Below, piece by piece: positions 34,645 through 54,767 of a DNA stretch of 64,000 bases (position 1 is the stretch's first letter; every line of letters begins with the position of its first letter). The notes under the pieces are model-generated. The model ran no database searches. It saw only the letters and a program-made list of their open reading frames with translations, and was not told the DNA's origin. The position numbers and the translations under genes were made by a program. Location: assembly GCF_035083965.1 (NCBI RefSeq), contig NC_089728.1:16803955-16867954 (forward strand), written 5' to 3'. The DNA comes from Branchiostoma lanceolatum (taxonomy: Eukaryota > Chordata > Leptocardii > Amphioxiformes > Branchiostomatidae).

Positions 34645-36571
34645 ATGGCAAAGCCTATTGCAATCTCCAGCGTCGGAAGGCTCAGTGATGAGATCTCGTA
34701 CAATCACGTTCATGGTGACCCTGACCTCCAGGTCAAAGTTCAAGACTGCACCTTCCACGTCCACAAGACGGTCCTGATGGACACGTCGGACTACTTCCGC
34801 GCCATGTTGGAAAGCGGCATGAGAGAAAGTCGGGAAAACTCCGTCCAACTTCAAGGCTTCACAGCTGAAGCGTTTCGAATCGTACTGGACTTTCTGTACG
34901 AGTCAAAGTCAATCAAAATGGACGATAAAGTACACAGTGTTCTTGAGATGGCACAGTTTCTTCAGATGCGGCCAATTCTGGACTACATCAAGAGTAAACT
35001 CAGTTGTGATAACAGTGTCCATCTGTACATGCTGGCGGATACTTACGTGATCAGCGATCTGAAGGAAGCTGCAGCACAGCTGATGGGGGACAATTATCTG
35101 AAGTTTCTTCGCTCGGAAGTTTTCGAAGAGCTGAGGGAGAAACAGCGAGAAGAGGTTCGGAAGACGCGCTTCAGACACCAGAAGTTCTTGTGCGGTGTGA
35201 ACACGGGGTATGTGACGTGGCCAGAGCCGGGTCCGAGGGAATTCATGCACTACGACAGTTCAAAGGTAAGAATATTGTTGGATATGAGATGGCTCACCAG
35301 TATTTCAATTTGTACAGACCATTTAGTGATACGAGGGGAAAGAAAACGACACACACATCCGACTCATAGTTCGAAGATCTCAAGCCTCCGTTAGATATCT
35401 ATAATCATAATAGAGTGTCTTGTTTGATTATTGAAAGTATGTGATGCATTACTTTTGCCATCGACAAACCTGTAAAGACACAAACAGACAGAGCAAAAAT
35501 GATATCTCCCCGGTGAATAAGTAGCCTCTTCCATTGACCCCATGACCTGGAATGTTTGTCATTTTTTATTTTCAAAAAATAGTTCTACCAGCTCTGAACT
35601 CTATTTCCTGTCACTCCCAGAAGTCTGACCTTTGCGCTGACACAATCTTTCTCACTCACTTCCTGTCACTAATGTATTCACATAACTACGAACATACCAC
35701 CACCATATACTGATCATAAGTAAATATTTCTTGTTGTTCTTTTTACATGTCTGTCCGTCTACAGGACGCCTGGAAAACGTTCGCTCACAAGCCAGAGGAG
35801 GCGGGCAGAAGAGGATGGAGCGTGGCCGTTCTGGACAACTACATTTACGTCATGGGAGGGTACAGCAAACACTTTCTAGGACACCCCTCTGGCGATGGTG
35901 CCGTCCTAGGGGATTCCTTCTGCTTCGATCCGGTAAAGAACAAGTGGTTGGAAATACGTCCTATGAACGAGGCTAGAGCCTATTTTGGAGCTGTGGCTTG
36001 GAATAACTCTGTTTACGCTATTGGAGGGTTCCAGTATCACTATCCTGTCAAATCTGTGGAAAGATACATCCCTGAACAGGACAGGTGGGAGTTCAGACGG
36101 TCGTTACCTGGAGACTGGACTAACTACGATCTAGCTGTCGTCTGCAAAGGAGACATCTACATCAACTCGGAAGACGAAGAGACCGAAAAGTTTGCACTTC
36201 TGAAGTATGTGTCAAACATCAACCAATGGGAGATTCTGTCTCCCCTGCCCAGAAAACGGGACAAGAACAGTATGGTCGCGGTGGGAGAAACCATCTACCT
36301 TCTTGGTGGACTCGTTCCCGGAGTTGACTGCTTCAACGTCACTACAAAACAATGGTTTGTACTTGCAGACCATCCGGCCACGGAAGCAATTCACTATGAG
36401 AGGGGGTGTACAGAAATGGACGGGACGATCTACGTGTTAAACAGTGATGACATGGCATGTTATATCCTGGAGGCGCAGACTTGGGTGCAAGGGTTGTCAG
36501 CCTTCCCGGGAGGGTGTAACGCCAACAAAGCAATCGTCGTGCATCTGTCTCCTGAACGGCAGGATATATAG
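34645..36571 (+). CDS. BTB-BACK-kelch protein (gene C), two exons
   Basis: Join 34645-35265 (207 codons) and 35765-36571 (268 aa plus TAG), 475 aa, exactly the length of genes B and D. The donor is AAG|GTAAGA; the acceptor is CTACAG|GAC after a good pyrimidine tract; the intron is phase 0 and 499 bp. BTB spans about residues 18-125 (CTFHVHKTVLMDTSDYF), BACK to about 195, and kelch blades are seen at YIYVMGGY, VYAIGGF, IYLLGGL and IYVLNSDD. The kelch C-terminal half from EFRRSLPGDWTNYDLAVVC onward is nearly identical to genes B and D, which suggests recent duplication or gene conversion. The ATG context is weak (C at -3), and TTGCAG|GA at 34630 looks like an acceptor, so an upstream noncoding exon is possible. 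Probable Cullin-3 substrate adaptor by family. Confidence 0.93.
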
Positions 36572-36908
36572 AAGTTCCCGTGTGTTAGTACTTCTTCATT
36601 CTGAGATTGTTTTTTTGTTGGAAGACTTTCCTTTCAATTGGCTGTTTTTTTCTGCCTGGAAAATCTTATGTTGTGATTTTCACGTTATACGCAAACAGAT
36701 ATAAACACTAAAAGGACTAGTTATTCGCCGTATATTTATAACATCTCTTCTCTAAAACAGTAAGTACATAAAAAGAACCATGCATAACATGGTGTAAGTA
36801 TGTAGTACAAAAGCGACATCTGGCGATGCGCCTTTGCATTGCCACCTTTGTTGTCCAGGTACCGCACTGGCCATATCCAATCATCACTGATCCTGTTTGG
36901 CCTTGGTA

Positions 36909-36914
36909 AATAAA
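36909..36914 (+). promoter_or_regulatory. candidate poly(A) signal of gene C
   Basis: AATAAA occurs 338 bases after the gene C stop codon. Assigned by position only. Confidence 0.35.
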
Positions 36915-37679
36915 AAGCGCATGGATGAGACCTCCGACTCGGTATCTTTATTTCGGTCTGAAGGATGCACTGAGGACTGGAGACAGACCATCCATAGGAA
37001 ATATGAACATTTTTATGAGATATGATCTAAATGTAGAAACTGATGACTATGGCTTATATAGGAGATAGTTGCATTGTTTATTCGCATTAGATTAAGAATC
37101 TCTAGAAGAAACATTGGAGATCTGGAAACCATTTGCATTTTCATTTCGTCGCCACGCGCCACGGTATGCTACGACACGAACGGCTATTTATATAATCAAG
37201 GGAAAATCTGTCTCCGCCTTTTTTTCTTGTGCATGTAAATAGTAAACTGCGCCGAACTTCTTTCGATAGAATTTGGAAATTTTCGTTTAGTTTAGGACTG
37301 CATTTGGTATACTGCAAAAGCATAATGTGTAGCTATGGGCACCTTCTTGCTAAACTAAACTATTTAATAGGGGTCCGCATGTCTAATCTCACTGTATGAG
37401 TGCATGTTATAATGTCGAGTCAGAAATCTGTGCACGTTTGGTTCATATATATGACCATGTTTTGAAAAAATCATTTGTACTAATCTTTTCCAGTCTAGAG
37501 ATTCCCTGGAGATATGGATAGATCACGGTCAGTGTATAAATCATGGTAGGTATTTTGTGATGAAGAAAATGAATGTACACATGATTAACTAGAGTTCCAC
37601 GACCTCATACATTCGCCAAATGATTTTAACCTTTTTGAGTGTTACTCATCAATTATAAATCATACCAGTTGATCTTCTT

Positions 37680-38340
37680 CACCCAAAAAACAAAAGTATG
37701 AGCTTAACAAAGAAGGTTATGCTAACAAAGTAACATTTATCATGAATTATGCAAAAGTAACATTTATCATGAATTATGCAAATGAGGTCCTTATTAGCAT
37801 AATTTGATTCAACGATGCTCACATTCACATAACTTCCAAATGACAAAAGTATGAAATTGCCATCATTTACCTGTATGGAATTATAGTAGTTTGTCATTAA
37901 TTATGCAAATTAGGCCTTCATTTGTATATTTTCTATGTATCAAAATTCCTTAATAACAAATGTCACATATTTCAATAGTCATATCATGGAACACAACGGG
38001 TTTTTAAAATTGTCTCATTAATTATGCAAATTAAAATCTGATTTGCATAATTATCGTCCAATCATTCAAAGCATCACGTAAGCTATCTACATACCAGAAT
38101 CATAAACATCCATCAAGCCCATCTTGAGTTACAGTATTTTCTCATTAATTATGCAAATGAGGTCTTCATTTGCATAATTGATATGTATTAATATTTCTCT
38201 CTTCTTCAGTTAGGTATGTCACATGTTTGAGAGTCCTATGGTGGAATTTGGCGGATATATAAACTTTCCTCATTAATTATGCAAATTAGATACTGATTTA
38301 CATAATAAGTATTTAATCATGTACATCATCACTCAAACTA
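37680..38340. repeat. higher-order tandem repeat, about 125-bp units carrying ATGCAAAT
   Basis: ATGCAAAT occurs at 37776, 37903, 38024, 38151 and 38279, a spacing of 121-128 bp. ATTTGCAT on the same strand follows at 38041 and 38168. Units alternate in type (ABAB): those at 38024 and 38279 share CATCCATCAAGC, those at 37903 and 38151 share CTTCATTTG and ATGTCACAT. Confidence 0.85.
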
Positions 38341-38379
38341 TCTACTTACCAAAAATCATAACCATCCATCAAGCTCTTC

Positions 38380-38735
38380 TTGAGTTATTCCCTTTCAAAG
38401 TCTGAACCAAAACCTGCTCCTGCAGTTCCAATGCCGCTATGGGCCCAAAACCTATACCACTCACTCTCTGTCCAAAGAGCTATCTACCACTCAAAAATCA
38501 GTTCCATAGCTTGTCCAGAACACGAGATATCGAAAAAGGAAGTTCTGCTGCAGTACCGTAACAAGCCGCTAGGGGACCCAAAATCTAATCATTTCCTAGT
38601 CTCATCAAGACCTACCCACCTACCAAATATCAAGACAATAAATCCAAGCCTTCTCGAGTTATGCTGTTGGTTACAAACATACATACATACAAACGCTACC
38701 CTCTGCATAACCTTCTCGGCGAAGGTAATTATGTA
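38380..38735 (+). mobile_element. interspersed repeat 'CTGCTGCAGTACCGT'
   Basis: CCTGCTCCTGCAGTTCCAAT, GGAAGTTCTGCTGCAGTACC, GCCGCTAGGGGACCCAAAAT, AACCTTCTCGGCGAAGGTAA. An open frame of 118 aa across it is repeat-derived. Looser copies lie at 40480-40640, 43140-43380 and 44640-45200. Confidence 0.7.
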
Positions 38736-41700
38736 GCTGTATTGTTGTCAGTGTGTGTATAAATGTAGTCTTTGTTTGTGTATAAATCATGACCTAGCTG
38801 TGTCAGTATTTACGCATGGCAGTCCGCATTACTTAAGATACGCAGTAAATATTGTGACTCTATTCAGTATTTTAAGGTATTGCAAACGTTAACCAATATA
38901 TGTGAGGCCTTTGGAGGCGATAATGATGTCAAATTCTGTAATAAGAAAACCAATTGTAATATTTCTCATGTCTCCGCCTACATTCAAATGGTGCACCATC
39001 ATCAAATTTCCCCCAACCTATCCGATGACGATTCTGTTAGAAAAATAACTATACAGCTCTACGCAAATTTTCTCTCACGTAGATTCTACATCAGTTATCG
39101 ACACGGGAGAAGGTCCGCGACGGAGATATTAGTAACTTTAATACAACAGAGCCATAACCAAGATGGCGGATGGGTACCACCTGGGCACGTGACCATTACA
39201 TCATAACATTACGTCATAACATTAACATAATACATGTGACGCTACCTATGCTCAGCCGAGGTGAAGCGCATTCTTTCTATGTCACTCCGCTTTGCCATGA
39301 ACTGCGCACAACTTTGGACCAACCACAGTGCCGGTGCTATGCAGACACTTCGGGTGGCGCACGGTGACGCTTTTGAAATGTTAATGTTCTAGCCAAGGAA
39401 TCTCATTGAGACTTGTATATATATCACCCAGCACATGTTGTAAGTGCTCATTATCATTCAAAACTTTATTTATGAATCACTACTCTAGACAAATTATCGA
39501 AGAGGTTTTTATTGCTGCAAAATCACACTTACATGACGATGTAGAAAATTCATCCTCAAATTTCGGATTAGCATTTTGACTCATTAGATATGTCCCTGAT
39601 TTTGATAAAATAATCCAGAATTTATATACTTTGGTGTCTGTTTCGGCTGTAGTATATTTATTTGCGACTGGTGGGGTGTCGATGTAACTACACTGTACAT
39701 TGTTGCCCAAACTTGAGTGTATAAGAAGGCTTTGGAAAGTGGAAACACAACAGGAGTGATTCAAGAAACATTAATCTACACCCCTGTATCGTGTATACAT
39801 ATAACAATGAGTCCTTCAAACGCGTTAAGCTTTTCAATATTCACAAACTGACGCAAGTTATCCGGCATGCAGGAAAACAAGTCGGCCATTTTCCTATTCT
39901 GATCTTGTTTACATTATCAATGAAAAATAATCCCGCAAAGAAATAGATTACACAACATTTCGCTATGTTTTTAGATAATCAATGAAAAGATTTTACTCCA
40001 CAACATATACAAGCTGTTTACCTTGTCCATGAAAATTAAAGTGAATACAAAAATGACGGGTAATACAAGGTAAGTCACACGTGCTGGTTATGCATGTAAA
40101 CCACAACATCCACTTTCGAGACAATTTAAGTTGCTACTATTCATGATAGGCCAGTTCTTGACACCTCTACGCATGCGCTTTGGGAACTACACCTCAGCGT
40201 GTGCGGCCCAAAATCCAGGACAGTGAATACGAAAGTAACCGGTAATACGTGGCAAATTACATGTCTTGCTTATGCATATAAGCCACAACATCCACTTTCG
40301 AGACAGTTAAAGTTGCTACTATTCATGAGAGGCCAGTTCATGACACCTCTACACATGCGCTTTGCGACCAACACCAGAGCGTGTGCGGCCCAGAATCCAG
40401 GACGGTGGGTGCACTGGTAGACTAACTACCAGAAGAAAATAGCACATCAAAACAGCCAGATGTCATAACGATCCATCTACCCCTTTCTTGAGTTTTTCCT
40501 TCAAAGTTTAAAACAAAATCGGCTCCTGCAGTTCCCAAATTACGGAATACGAAATACATGTATGACAATCCATTCAGGCATTCTCGAGTTATCGTGTTGA
40601 AAAATTAAACAGACACACACACAAAACCTTCTCGGTGGATGTCATAAACATTGAAACAATATAAAACAATTGCATGGTTTCTTAATCAGTTGCGCCATGT
40701 TGTTTATGGATTGAGGCAAAACTTTAGGGACTAGTATTTAATCATTTCAACAACATAGGAATGTTGATATTGCAAACTATTGTTACTGCTCAAAACAATA
40801 GGCTAAATGTTGTGTCCATTACAGGAAGTTTTAGAACTGTATTTCTCCTAGCATATGGTGTAAGTGTTTATAATTATTCAAAACTTTATTCATGTATCAA
40901 TAGACCGTAATTCTCGAAGAGGTGTTTCTTACTGCAAATCGATTCTTAGATTTTGGATTAGGATTTTAAGATATTGGATATATCCCTGATTTTGATAAAA
41001 AATAAGCAATAGTTTATATAATTTGGTGACTGTTTAGGCTGTAGTACATTTATTTTTCAATGCTGGGGTGTCAATTTTACTTCCTTGTTGTCCAAGCTTG
41101 TGTATAAGAACGTTTTGGAAAGTGGAAACACAACACGAGTGAGTCAAAGAACACTAGTCTACACCCCTGTATCGCATACATATAGATATGAGTTATTTGC
41201 GCTTTTCAAAGATTTTCAATATTCACAAACTGACGCAAGTTATCCGGCACGCAGAAAAACAAGTCGACCATTTTCCTATTCTGATCTTGTTTACGTTACC
41301 GATGAAAAATAATCCCGCAAAGAAAAATATTACACAATATCTTGCTACATTTTTTAGCTAATCAATGAAAAGATTTTCTCCACATTATAATGTCCACAAC
41401 ATAAACGAGCTCTGTTCCTAGCCAGGAAAATCACTGTAAATGCGAAAATAACGGATAAAACGTCGCAAGTCACACGTGTTGGTTATGCATATAAACCACA
41501 ACACCCACTTTCGAGACAATCTAAGTTGCTACTATTCTTGAGAGGCGAGTTCATGACACCTCTACACATGCGCTTTGCGAACAACACCAGAGCATATGAG
41601 GCCCAAAATCCAGGACGGTGAATACGAAAATAACGGATAACACGTTGTGTCACACGTGTTGGTTATGCATATAAACCACACCATCCACTTTCTTGACAAT

Positions 41701-42196
41701 TGAATTAGCTACCATTCATGCTATTTATTTATTTGTGATTGTTTCGATGTCAATTTTACCCCCCTGTTGCCCAAAATGCTTAGTGTATAAGGAGGCTTTG
41801 GAACGTTGGTACACAACACGAGTGAGTCAAATTTAAAGAACATTCATCTACACCCCTATGTCGTATACATATGAAAATGAGTTCTTCAAACGCTTTAAGC
41901 TCTTCAATATTCACAAACTGACGCAAGTTATCCGGCACGCAGGAAAACAAGTCGGCCATTTTCCTATTCTGATCTTGTTTTCGTTATCAGTGAAAAATAA
42001 CCCGGCAAAGAAACAGATTACACAGTATCTTGCTACTTTTTTTAGATAGTCAATGAAAATATTTTATTCCACAACATAAACAAGCTCTGTTCCTAGCCCA
42101 GGAAAATCACAGTAAAGGCGAAAATAACGGATAATACGTTGTAAGTCACACGTGTTGGTTATGCATATAAACCACAACATCCACTTTCGAGACAAT

Positions 42197-42970
42197 GGAC
42201 CGATCCAGTTCGAACACCATAAGCCCCGCCCCCTGTTCTATTTCGAAAAGTCCGTCAAAAACAGCCCTTGACGGACAAAAACGGCCGCGCGCGCATGGCT
42301 GTCGAATATGCAGACTGTCTTCTCTTGAGCTTTTTTGGCTCTGAAACCCTTTCAGAGCGGACCAAATAAAAATGGTATGCCTTCTTTGTGGACTGATGTA
42401 TCCACCGAGTAGGGTTGTTTGAGGAGGGGGTAAATGTAGTTACGGTGAGGGCGTTATGTTTTCGGTCAATGCGGAAGCGGGTTGCGTTGCATAGCATTAC
42501 CTTGTTGGTGACCATCAGTGCCCGATTTTTGACAAGCAGCCGATGCACGTGTAAAACAGGGTACGTATATCTGTGACAGCGTTCCCACTGTGTTGACTGC
42601 ATGGATTGTCGCTGCATGTCCTTTAGTAATTAACTATCAAAATGCAATTCTTTTACTTACCGTGTCGCATTCATATTAATCAGTTTCATACACAGGTACA
42701 GAAGAGGCGAAACTCTGTACTAGCGGACTTTGTAGTAGTTGGCAATGTGTTTCGAGCTCCCTCCTCATGAGTGCCCGAGCTATTTTCTTTTTCATTTCGT
42801 TTTTTCCCTGAGCTTACATGCAGCCAATACAGTGAAAAACCGTGTGACAGATGTACATACCCTGCTTAACACGTGCCATCTCTGTCCAACTAGCGCTGTT
42901 CTTGACGGAGGTATTCCAAATAGAATAGGGGGTTGTATATGTTCGATATGGTGTTCGACTGGATCGGTCC
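42197..42970. mobile_element. 774-bp non-autonomous TIR element inside the tandem array
   Basis: The left end GGACCGATCCAGTTCGAACA and the right end, read on the minus strand as GGACCGATCCAGTCGAACAC, form terminal inverted repeats of about 24 bp. Flanking bases are AT on both sides (42195-42196 and 42971-42972). Sister array copies read GAGACAATTAAAG without the insert, so the empty site is visible and the target duplication looks like 2 bp (AT). No transposase is recognisable; the longest open frame (120 aa, minus) resembles nothing I know. Confidence 0.85.
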
Positions 42971-44764
42971 ATTAAAGTAGCTACTATTCATGATAGGCCA
43001 GTTCAGGACACAGCTACGCATGCGCTTTGCGAACAACAGCGGAGCGTACACGTTTGCGGCCCAAAATCCAGGACGGTGGGTGCACCGGTAGACTAACTAC
43101 CAGACCGAAACAGCAGATCAAAACGGACAGATGTCTTAATGATCCACCTACCCCTTCTTAAGTTTGTTCTTTCAAAGTCTGAAACAAATTAGGCTCCTAC
43201 AGTTCCCCAAAATGCCACTAAGTTCTGTTCCGGTATCATAAAAAGTTACTAGGGGCCCAAAATCTTATTATTTCGAGGTCTTACAACTACATTCCCACCT
43301 ACGGAATACATGCATGACAAACCATGCAGGTATTCTAGAGTTATCGTGTTGACGAACAGTAACACACGTACAAACTCTTTGCAAAACATATGCCTATCTT
43401 TAGCTTGTGTACGTTATCGATAAAAAACAGTCCCTGCAAAGAATAACACGATATCTTGCTAATTTTTAGATTATCAACGAAAACATTTCTTTCCACAACA
43501 TAAGCTCTGTTCCTAGTGTATGAAAATGACAGTAAATACGAGAATAAAGGATAATAGTTTGGAATTAACACGTGCTGGTTATGCATATAAATCGCAACAT
43601 CCACTTTCGAGACAATCAAAGTTGCTAATATTGATGAGAGGCCAGTTCATGACACAGCTACGCATGCGCTTTGCGACCAACACCAAAGCGTGAGCGGCCC
43701 AAAATCAAGGACATTGAATATGAAAATAGCGGATAATACGTGGTAAATCACACGTGTTGGTTATTCATATAAAACACAACATCCACTTTCGAGACAATTA
43801 AAGGCGCTATTATTCATGAGAGGCGAGTTCATGACACCTCTACACATGCGCTTTGCGACCAACACCAGAGCATATGAGGCCCAAAATCCAGGACAGTGAA
43901 TACGAAAATAATAACGGATAATACGTGGTGTCACACGAGTTGGTTATGTATATAAAGCACAACATCCACTTTCTTGACAATTGAATTAGCTACTATTCAT
44001 GCTATTCATTTTTTTTGTGATTGTTGCGATGTCAATTTTACCCCCCCCCCCTGTTGCCCGAAATGTTTGGTGTATAAGGAGGCTTTGGAAAGTTGGTACA
44101 CAACACGAGTGAGTCAAATTTAAAGAACATTCATCAACACCCCTATGTCGTATACATACGAAAATGATTTCTTCAAACGCTTTAAGCTCTTCAATAGTCA
44201 CAAACTGACTCAAGTTATCCGGCACGCAGGAAAACAAGTCGGCCATTTTCCTTTTTTGATGTTGTTTACGTTACCAATAAAAAAAGCCCGCAAAGAAATA
44301 GATTACACAATATGTTGCTACTTTTTTTAGATAATCAATGAAAAGATTTTTTCCACAACACAAACAAGCTCCATTCCCTGTCCATGAAAATTACAGTGAA
44401 TATGAAAAATAACGGATAATATGTGGTAAGCCACACGTGTTGGTTATTAATATAAACCACAACATCCACTTTCGAGACAATTAAAGTTGCTACTATTCAT
44501 GAGAGGCGAGTTCATGACACCTCTACACATGCGCTTTGCAATCAACACCAGAGCTTGTGCGACCAAAAATCCAGGACGGTGGGCATGCACTGGAAGATTA
44601 ACTACTAGACGGAAACAGCTGTTATAATGATCCATCTACCCCTTCTTGAGTCTTATCTTTTAAAGTTTAAAACAAAATTGGCACCCGCAGGTCTCAAAGA
44701 GCCGATAAGTTGCGCTGCAGCGTCATAGAAAGTTACTGCTTATCTAACCATGTCTTACAAATAT

Positions 44765-45060
44765 CTATGTTCCCGTGGCGTAAGCGGTAACGCAACCCCG
44801 CTGCTTCGCCATCTGGATCAAATTCCTTGGATCCTAAGGGCCCGGGTTCGAACCTCAGTGGTCGACTCGAGCTCGGATATGTTGTAATGGATTGCATTTG
44901 TCATTTCGGATGGTGACGTAAAGCTGGCGGCCCCGTGTATGAGGGAGCTTCGGGCACGTAAAAGAACCCAACACACTTATCGAGAAGAGTAGGGGTGACC
45001 CGGTGTGCTTGGTCAAAAACGCGAGCCGTAGCGAAGCCGCATTGCACTACCACTAGCAAC
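44765..45060 (+). mobile_element. tRNA-derived SINE
   Basis: A tRNA-like head (GTGGCGTAAGCGG as A box, CGGGTTCGAACCT as B box) is followed by a body shared with the copies at 19.9-20.3 kb, including GGATGGTGACGTAAAG and CGAGAAGAGTAGGGGTGACC. It sits within the 39.4-46.3 kb array. Confidence 0.75.
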
Positions 45061-46061
45061 TTGAAAAAGTATCATGCTTCACCTCAATTGAGGATGCCTG
45101 CTTTACCTTTACTTTATAAAATACATGTATGACAATCCATTCAGGCGTTCTCGAGTTATCGTCTTGACAGACACACACACCAAACCTTCTCGGTGAATGT
45201 AATGATAATTGAAACAATACGAACAATTGCTTCCTTGGTTGCTTAAATAGTTGCACCATGTTGTTTATAGGTTTAGGCTAAGCTTAATATATTATAATGA
45301 CTAGTGTTTGATCATTTCAACGGGAATAGGAAGGTTGATATACAAAGCCATTGTTAATCATCAAAACTTAGGCTAAAATTTTGTGCCGATTACAGAGAGA
45401 GGGAAGTTTTAGAACTACATCTCACCCAGCACATGTTGTAAATGTTCATGATTATTCAAAACTTTATTTATGTCTCAAGAGACCTTCATTCTCGAAGAAA
45501 AGTTTCTTTCTGCAAATCGATTCTTAGATTTTGGATAGGAATTTGGAGATATTGGATATATTTCTGATTTTAGTAAAAAAAAATGATCCAGAATTTATAC
45601 AATTTGCTGGCTGTTTGGAATGTAGTACACTTATTTGTGACTGGTTGGATGTCTATCTAAATGCCTTGTTGTCCAAACTTGTATATAAGAAGGCTTTAGA
45701 AAGTGGAAACACAACACGAGTGATTCAAAGAACATCAATCTAGTAGACGCTCCTCAAGCACATACATATAAAAATGCGTCCCTCGAACGCTTTTAGCTCT
45801 TCTTCAATATTCACGAACTAACGCAAGTTATCCGCTATGCAGAAAAATATGTCTACGATCCGCCTATTTTGAGTTTATGTACGTTACCGATGAAAAACAA
45901 TCCCCGCAAAGAAATAGACAACACAATATTTTACTATTTTCCTATAAGTGATCACACGATTTTATATCAAAACATAAACTAGCTCTGTTCCTAGTCCATG
46001 AAAATCACAGCAAATACGAAAATAACGGATAATACGTGGTAAGCCACATGTGTTGGTTATG

Positions 46062-46070
46062 TATATAAAC
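46062..46070 (+). promoter_or_regulatory. TATA box-like site of the membrane NHL gene
   Basis: TATATAAAC lies 195 bases before the start codon, just after an E-box-like ACATGTGTTGG and before CCACAACATCCACTTTCG. The same block recurs about nine more times upstream at similar relative positions. A TSS near 46090-46100 would give an uninterrupted 5' UTR of about 170 bases. Confidence 0.5.
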
Positions 46071-46264
46071 CACAACATCCACTTTCGAGACCATTAAAGT
46101 TGCTAATATTCATGTTAGGCCGTTTCAGGACAAGGCTTATAATACACCTGCGCTTTGCGATCAACACCAGAGCGTGTGCGGCCCGAGGTCCAGGACGGTG
46201 GGCGCACCGGTAGACTAACTGCCAGAACGAAACAGCCGGCCCAAACAGCCAGATAGCCGCAGAG

Positions 46265-53538
<7,274 letters not shown>

Positions 53539-54767
53539 TTATGATGCACGGCGATGGCATTTGTACAATTGTATGATGAAGATGGTTATAACATTTGCAC
53601 TTAGTAGGTCTTATATTGTGCATTTTTGTAACTGCAGCAGAGTAACTTGTCACTTTGGATAACCGACTGTCACTTTTTAGTAATTAGATCATAATGGTTC
53701 AATTCTTTGTTTACTTGTGATGACGTTTTACAAAATATGTTTGATTTTGTATTGATATTGATACATTTTGTAATACTAAGGAGTTGAGTTCCTCTTTAAG
53801 GGTTGCATGGGATTTAGTCAGATAGTGCATTTGATTAACATTTATCTGTGCAGTTGAAAAATAGCCTCTGTATCAATTGCCTGTTTGAAGAGGAAGATCT
53901 GGATATTCTAATAGAAGCAATTAGTCAAATGGTGATATTTCACTTCAACCCAAGACGTGAATCCTAAATATATAAGCAAGTTATATAAAATTAACCAATT
54001 AATCAATCAATCAATCAATCGATCGATCAACCAACCAATCAATCAAGTAATCGAACCACCAGCCAATTCATTAATTATCCAACGGACGAATCGGGCAACC
54101 AATCAATATATTCTATCGTTCATACTTGTACATGATGCATCTATTTTTCTGGCAAAGCACTCATTTCTGAATTCATATTTTCTTTAGTTCAAAATTTCCA
54201 TCAATCAACATAATTATGAAGCTCACTTATACTCGCTACAATACGTACTCATACATGAGGTTAAACCTATACCTATCCGTCTATCTAGTGAAGAGGAAAT
54301 AGCATTTATATTCGTGAATGACATCTTGAACTTAAGTTGATGTGAAATTTAGACAAATTTGAAAGTAATAACTGCGTAGATTTATTCTTAGGAAGATGTT
54401 GCTGTTCACTCATGATGTAACATAGCAACTGATGTTTTAGATCGTGTAAGTTTTGGTCCATGTTCCATGTAGAAGTGAAATCAGGGGAAATCATGGTCTG
54501 AGTTTTGTGGAAGTATTGAACAAAATTAATGTGCACAATACTGGTATTGACGTATGTATGAAATTAGTAGTTCTTGGTGTATAAATTATGAACTAGGAAG
54601 TTCATATTGTCATATGTAACGATTAGTAATATTCCATTATGTAACATTGTGTGTACGTTCATATTTATAGAGACTATCTAATTTTGAGCTGATTCTATTA
54701 GACCAATATGGTGTAACAATTTGATCAATATACTCAATCTTACTTCTTTGTGACTTATCATAGTAAT
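53539..54767. other. 3' flank of the NHL gene
   Basis: AT-rich, likely partly 3' UTR, with an AATC/GATC tetranucleotide run at 53995-54045. No open frame of note. Confidence 0.4.

Larger units (their letters stand above)
39430..46262 (+). repeat. large degenerate tandem array reaching the NHL gene start codon
   Basis: Blocks recur in the same order and orientation. Block 1 is an AT-rich start near TTCAAAACTTTATT (39455, 40880, 45460). Block 2 is GGAAAGTGGAAACACAACA (39735, 41118, 45700) with diverged versions near 41800 and 44090. Block 3 is CAAGTTATCCGGCA-like (39855, 41237, 41925, 44212). Block 4 is GTGTTGGTTATGCATATAAA-like (about 40088, 40270, 41481, 41661, 42155, 43576, 43757, 43941, 44440, 46051). 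Block 5 is CAGGACGGTG (40400, 41610, 43070, 44570, 46190). The last copy ends immediately before the ATG at 46265. Units are incomplete and interrupted by a TIR element and a SINE. Confidence 0.85.
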
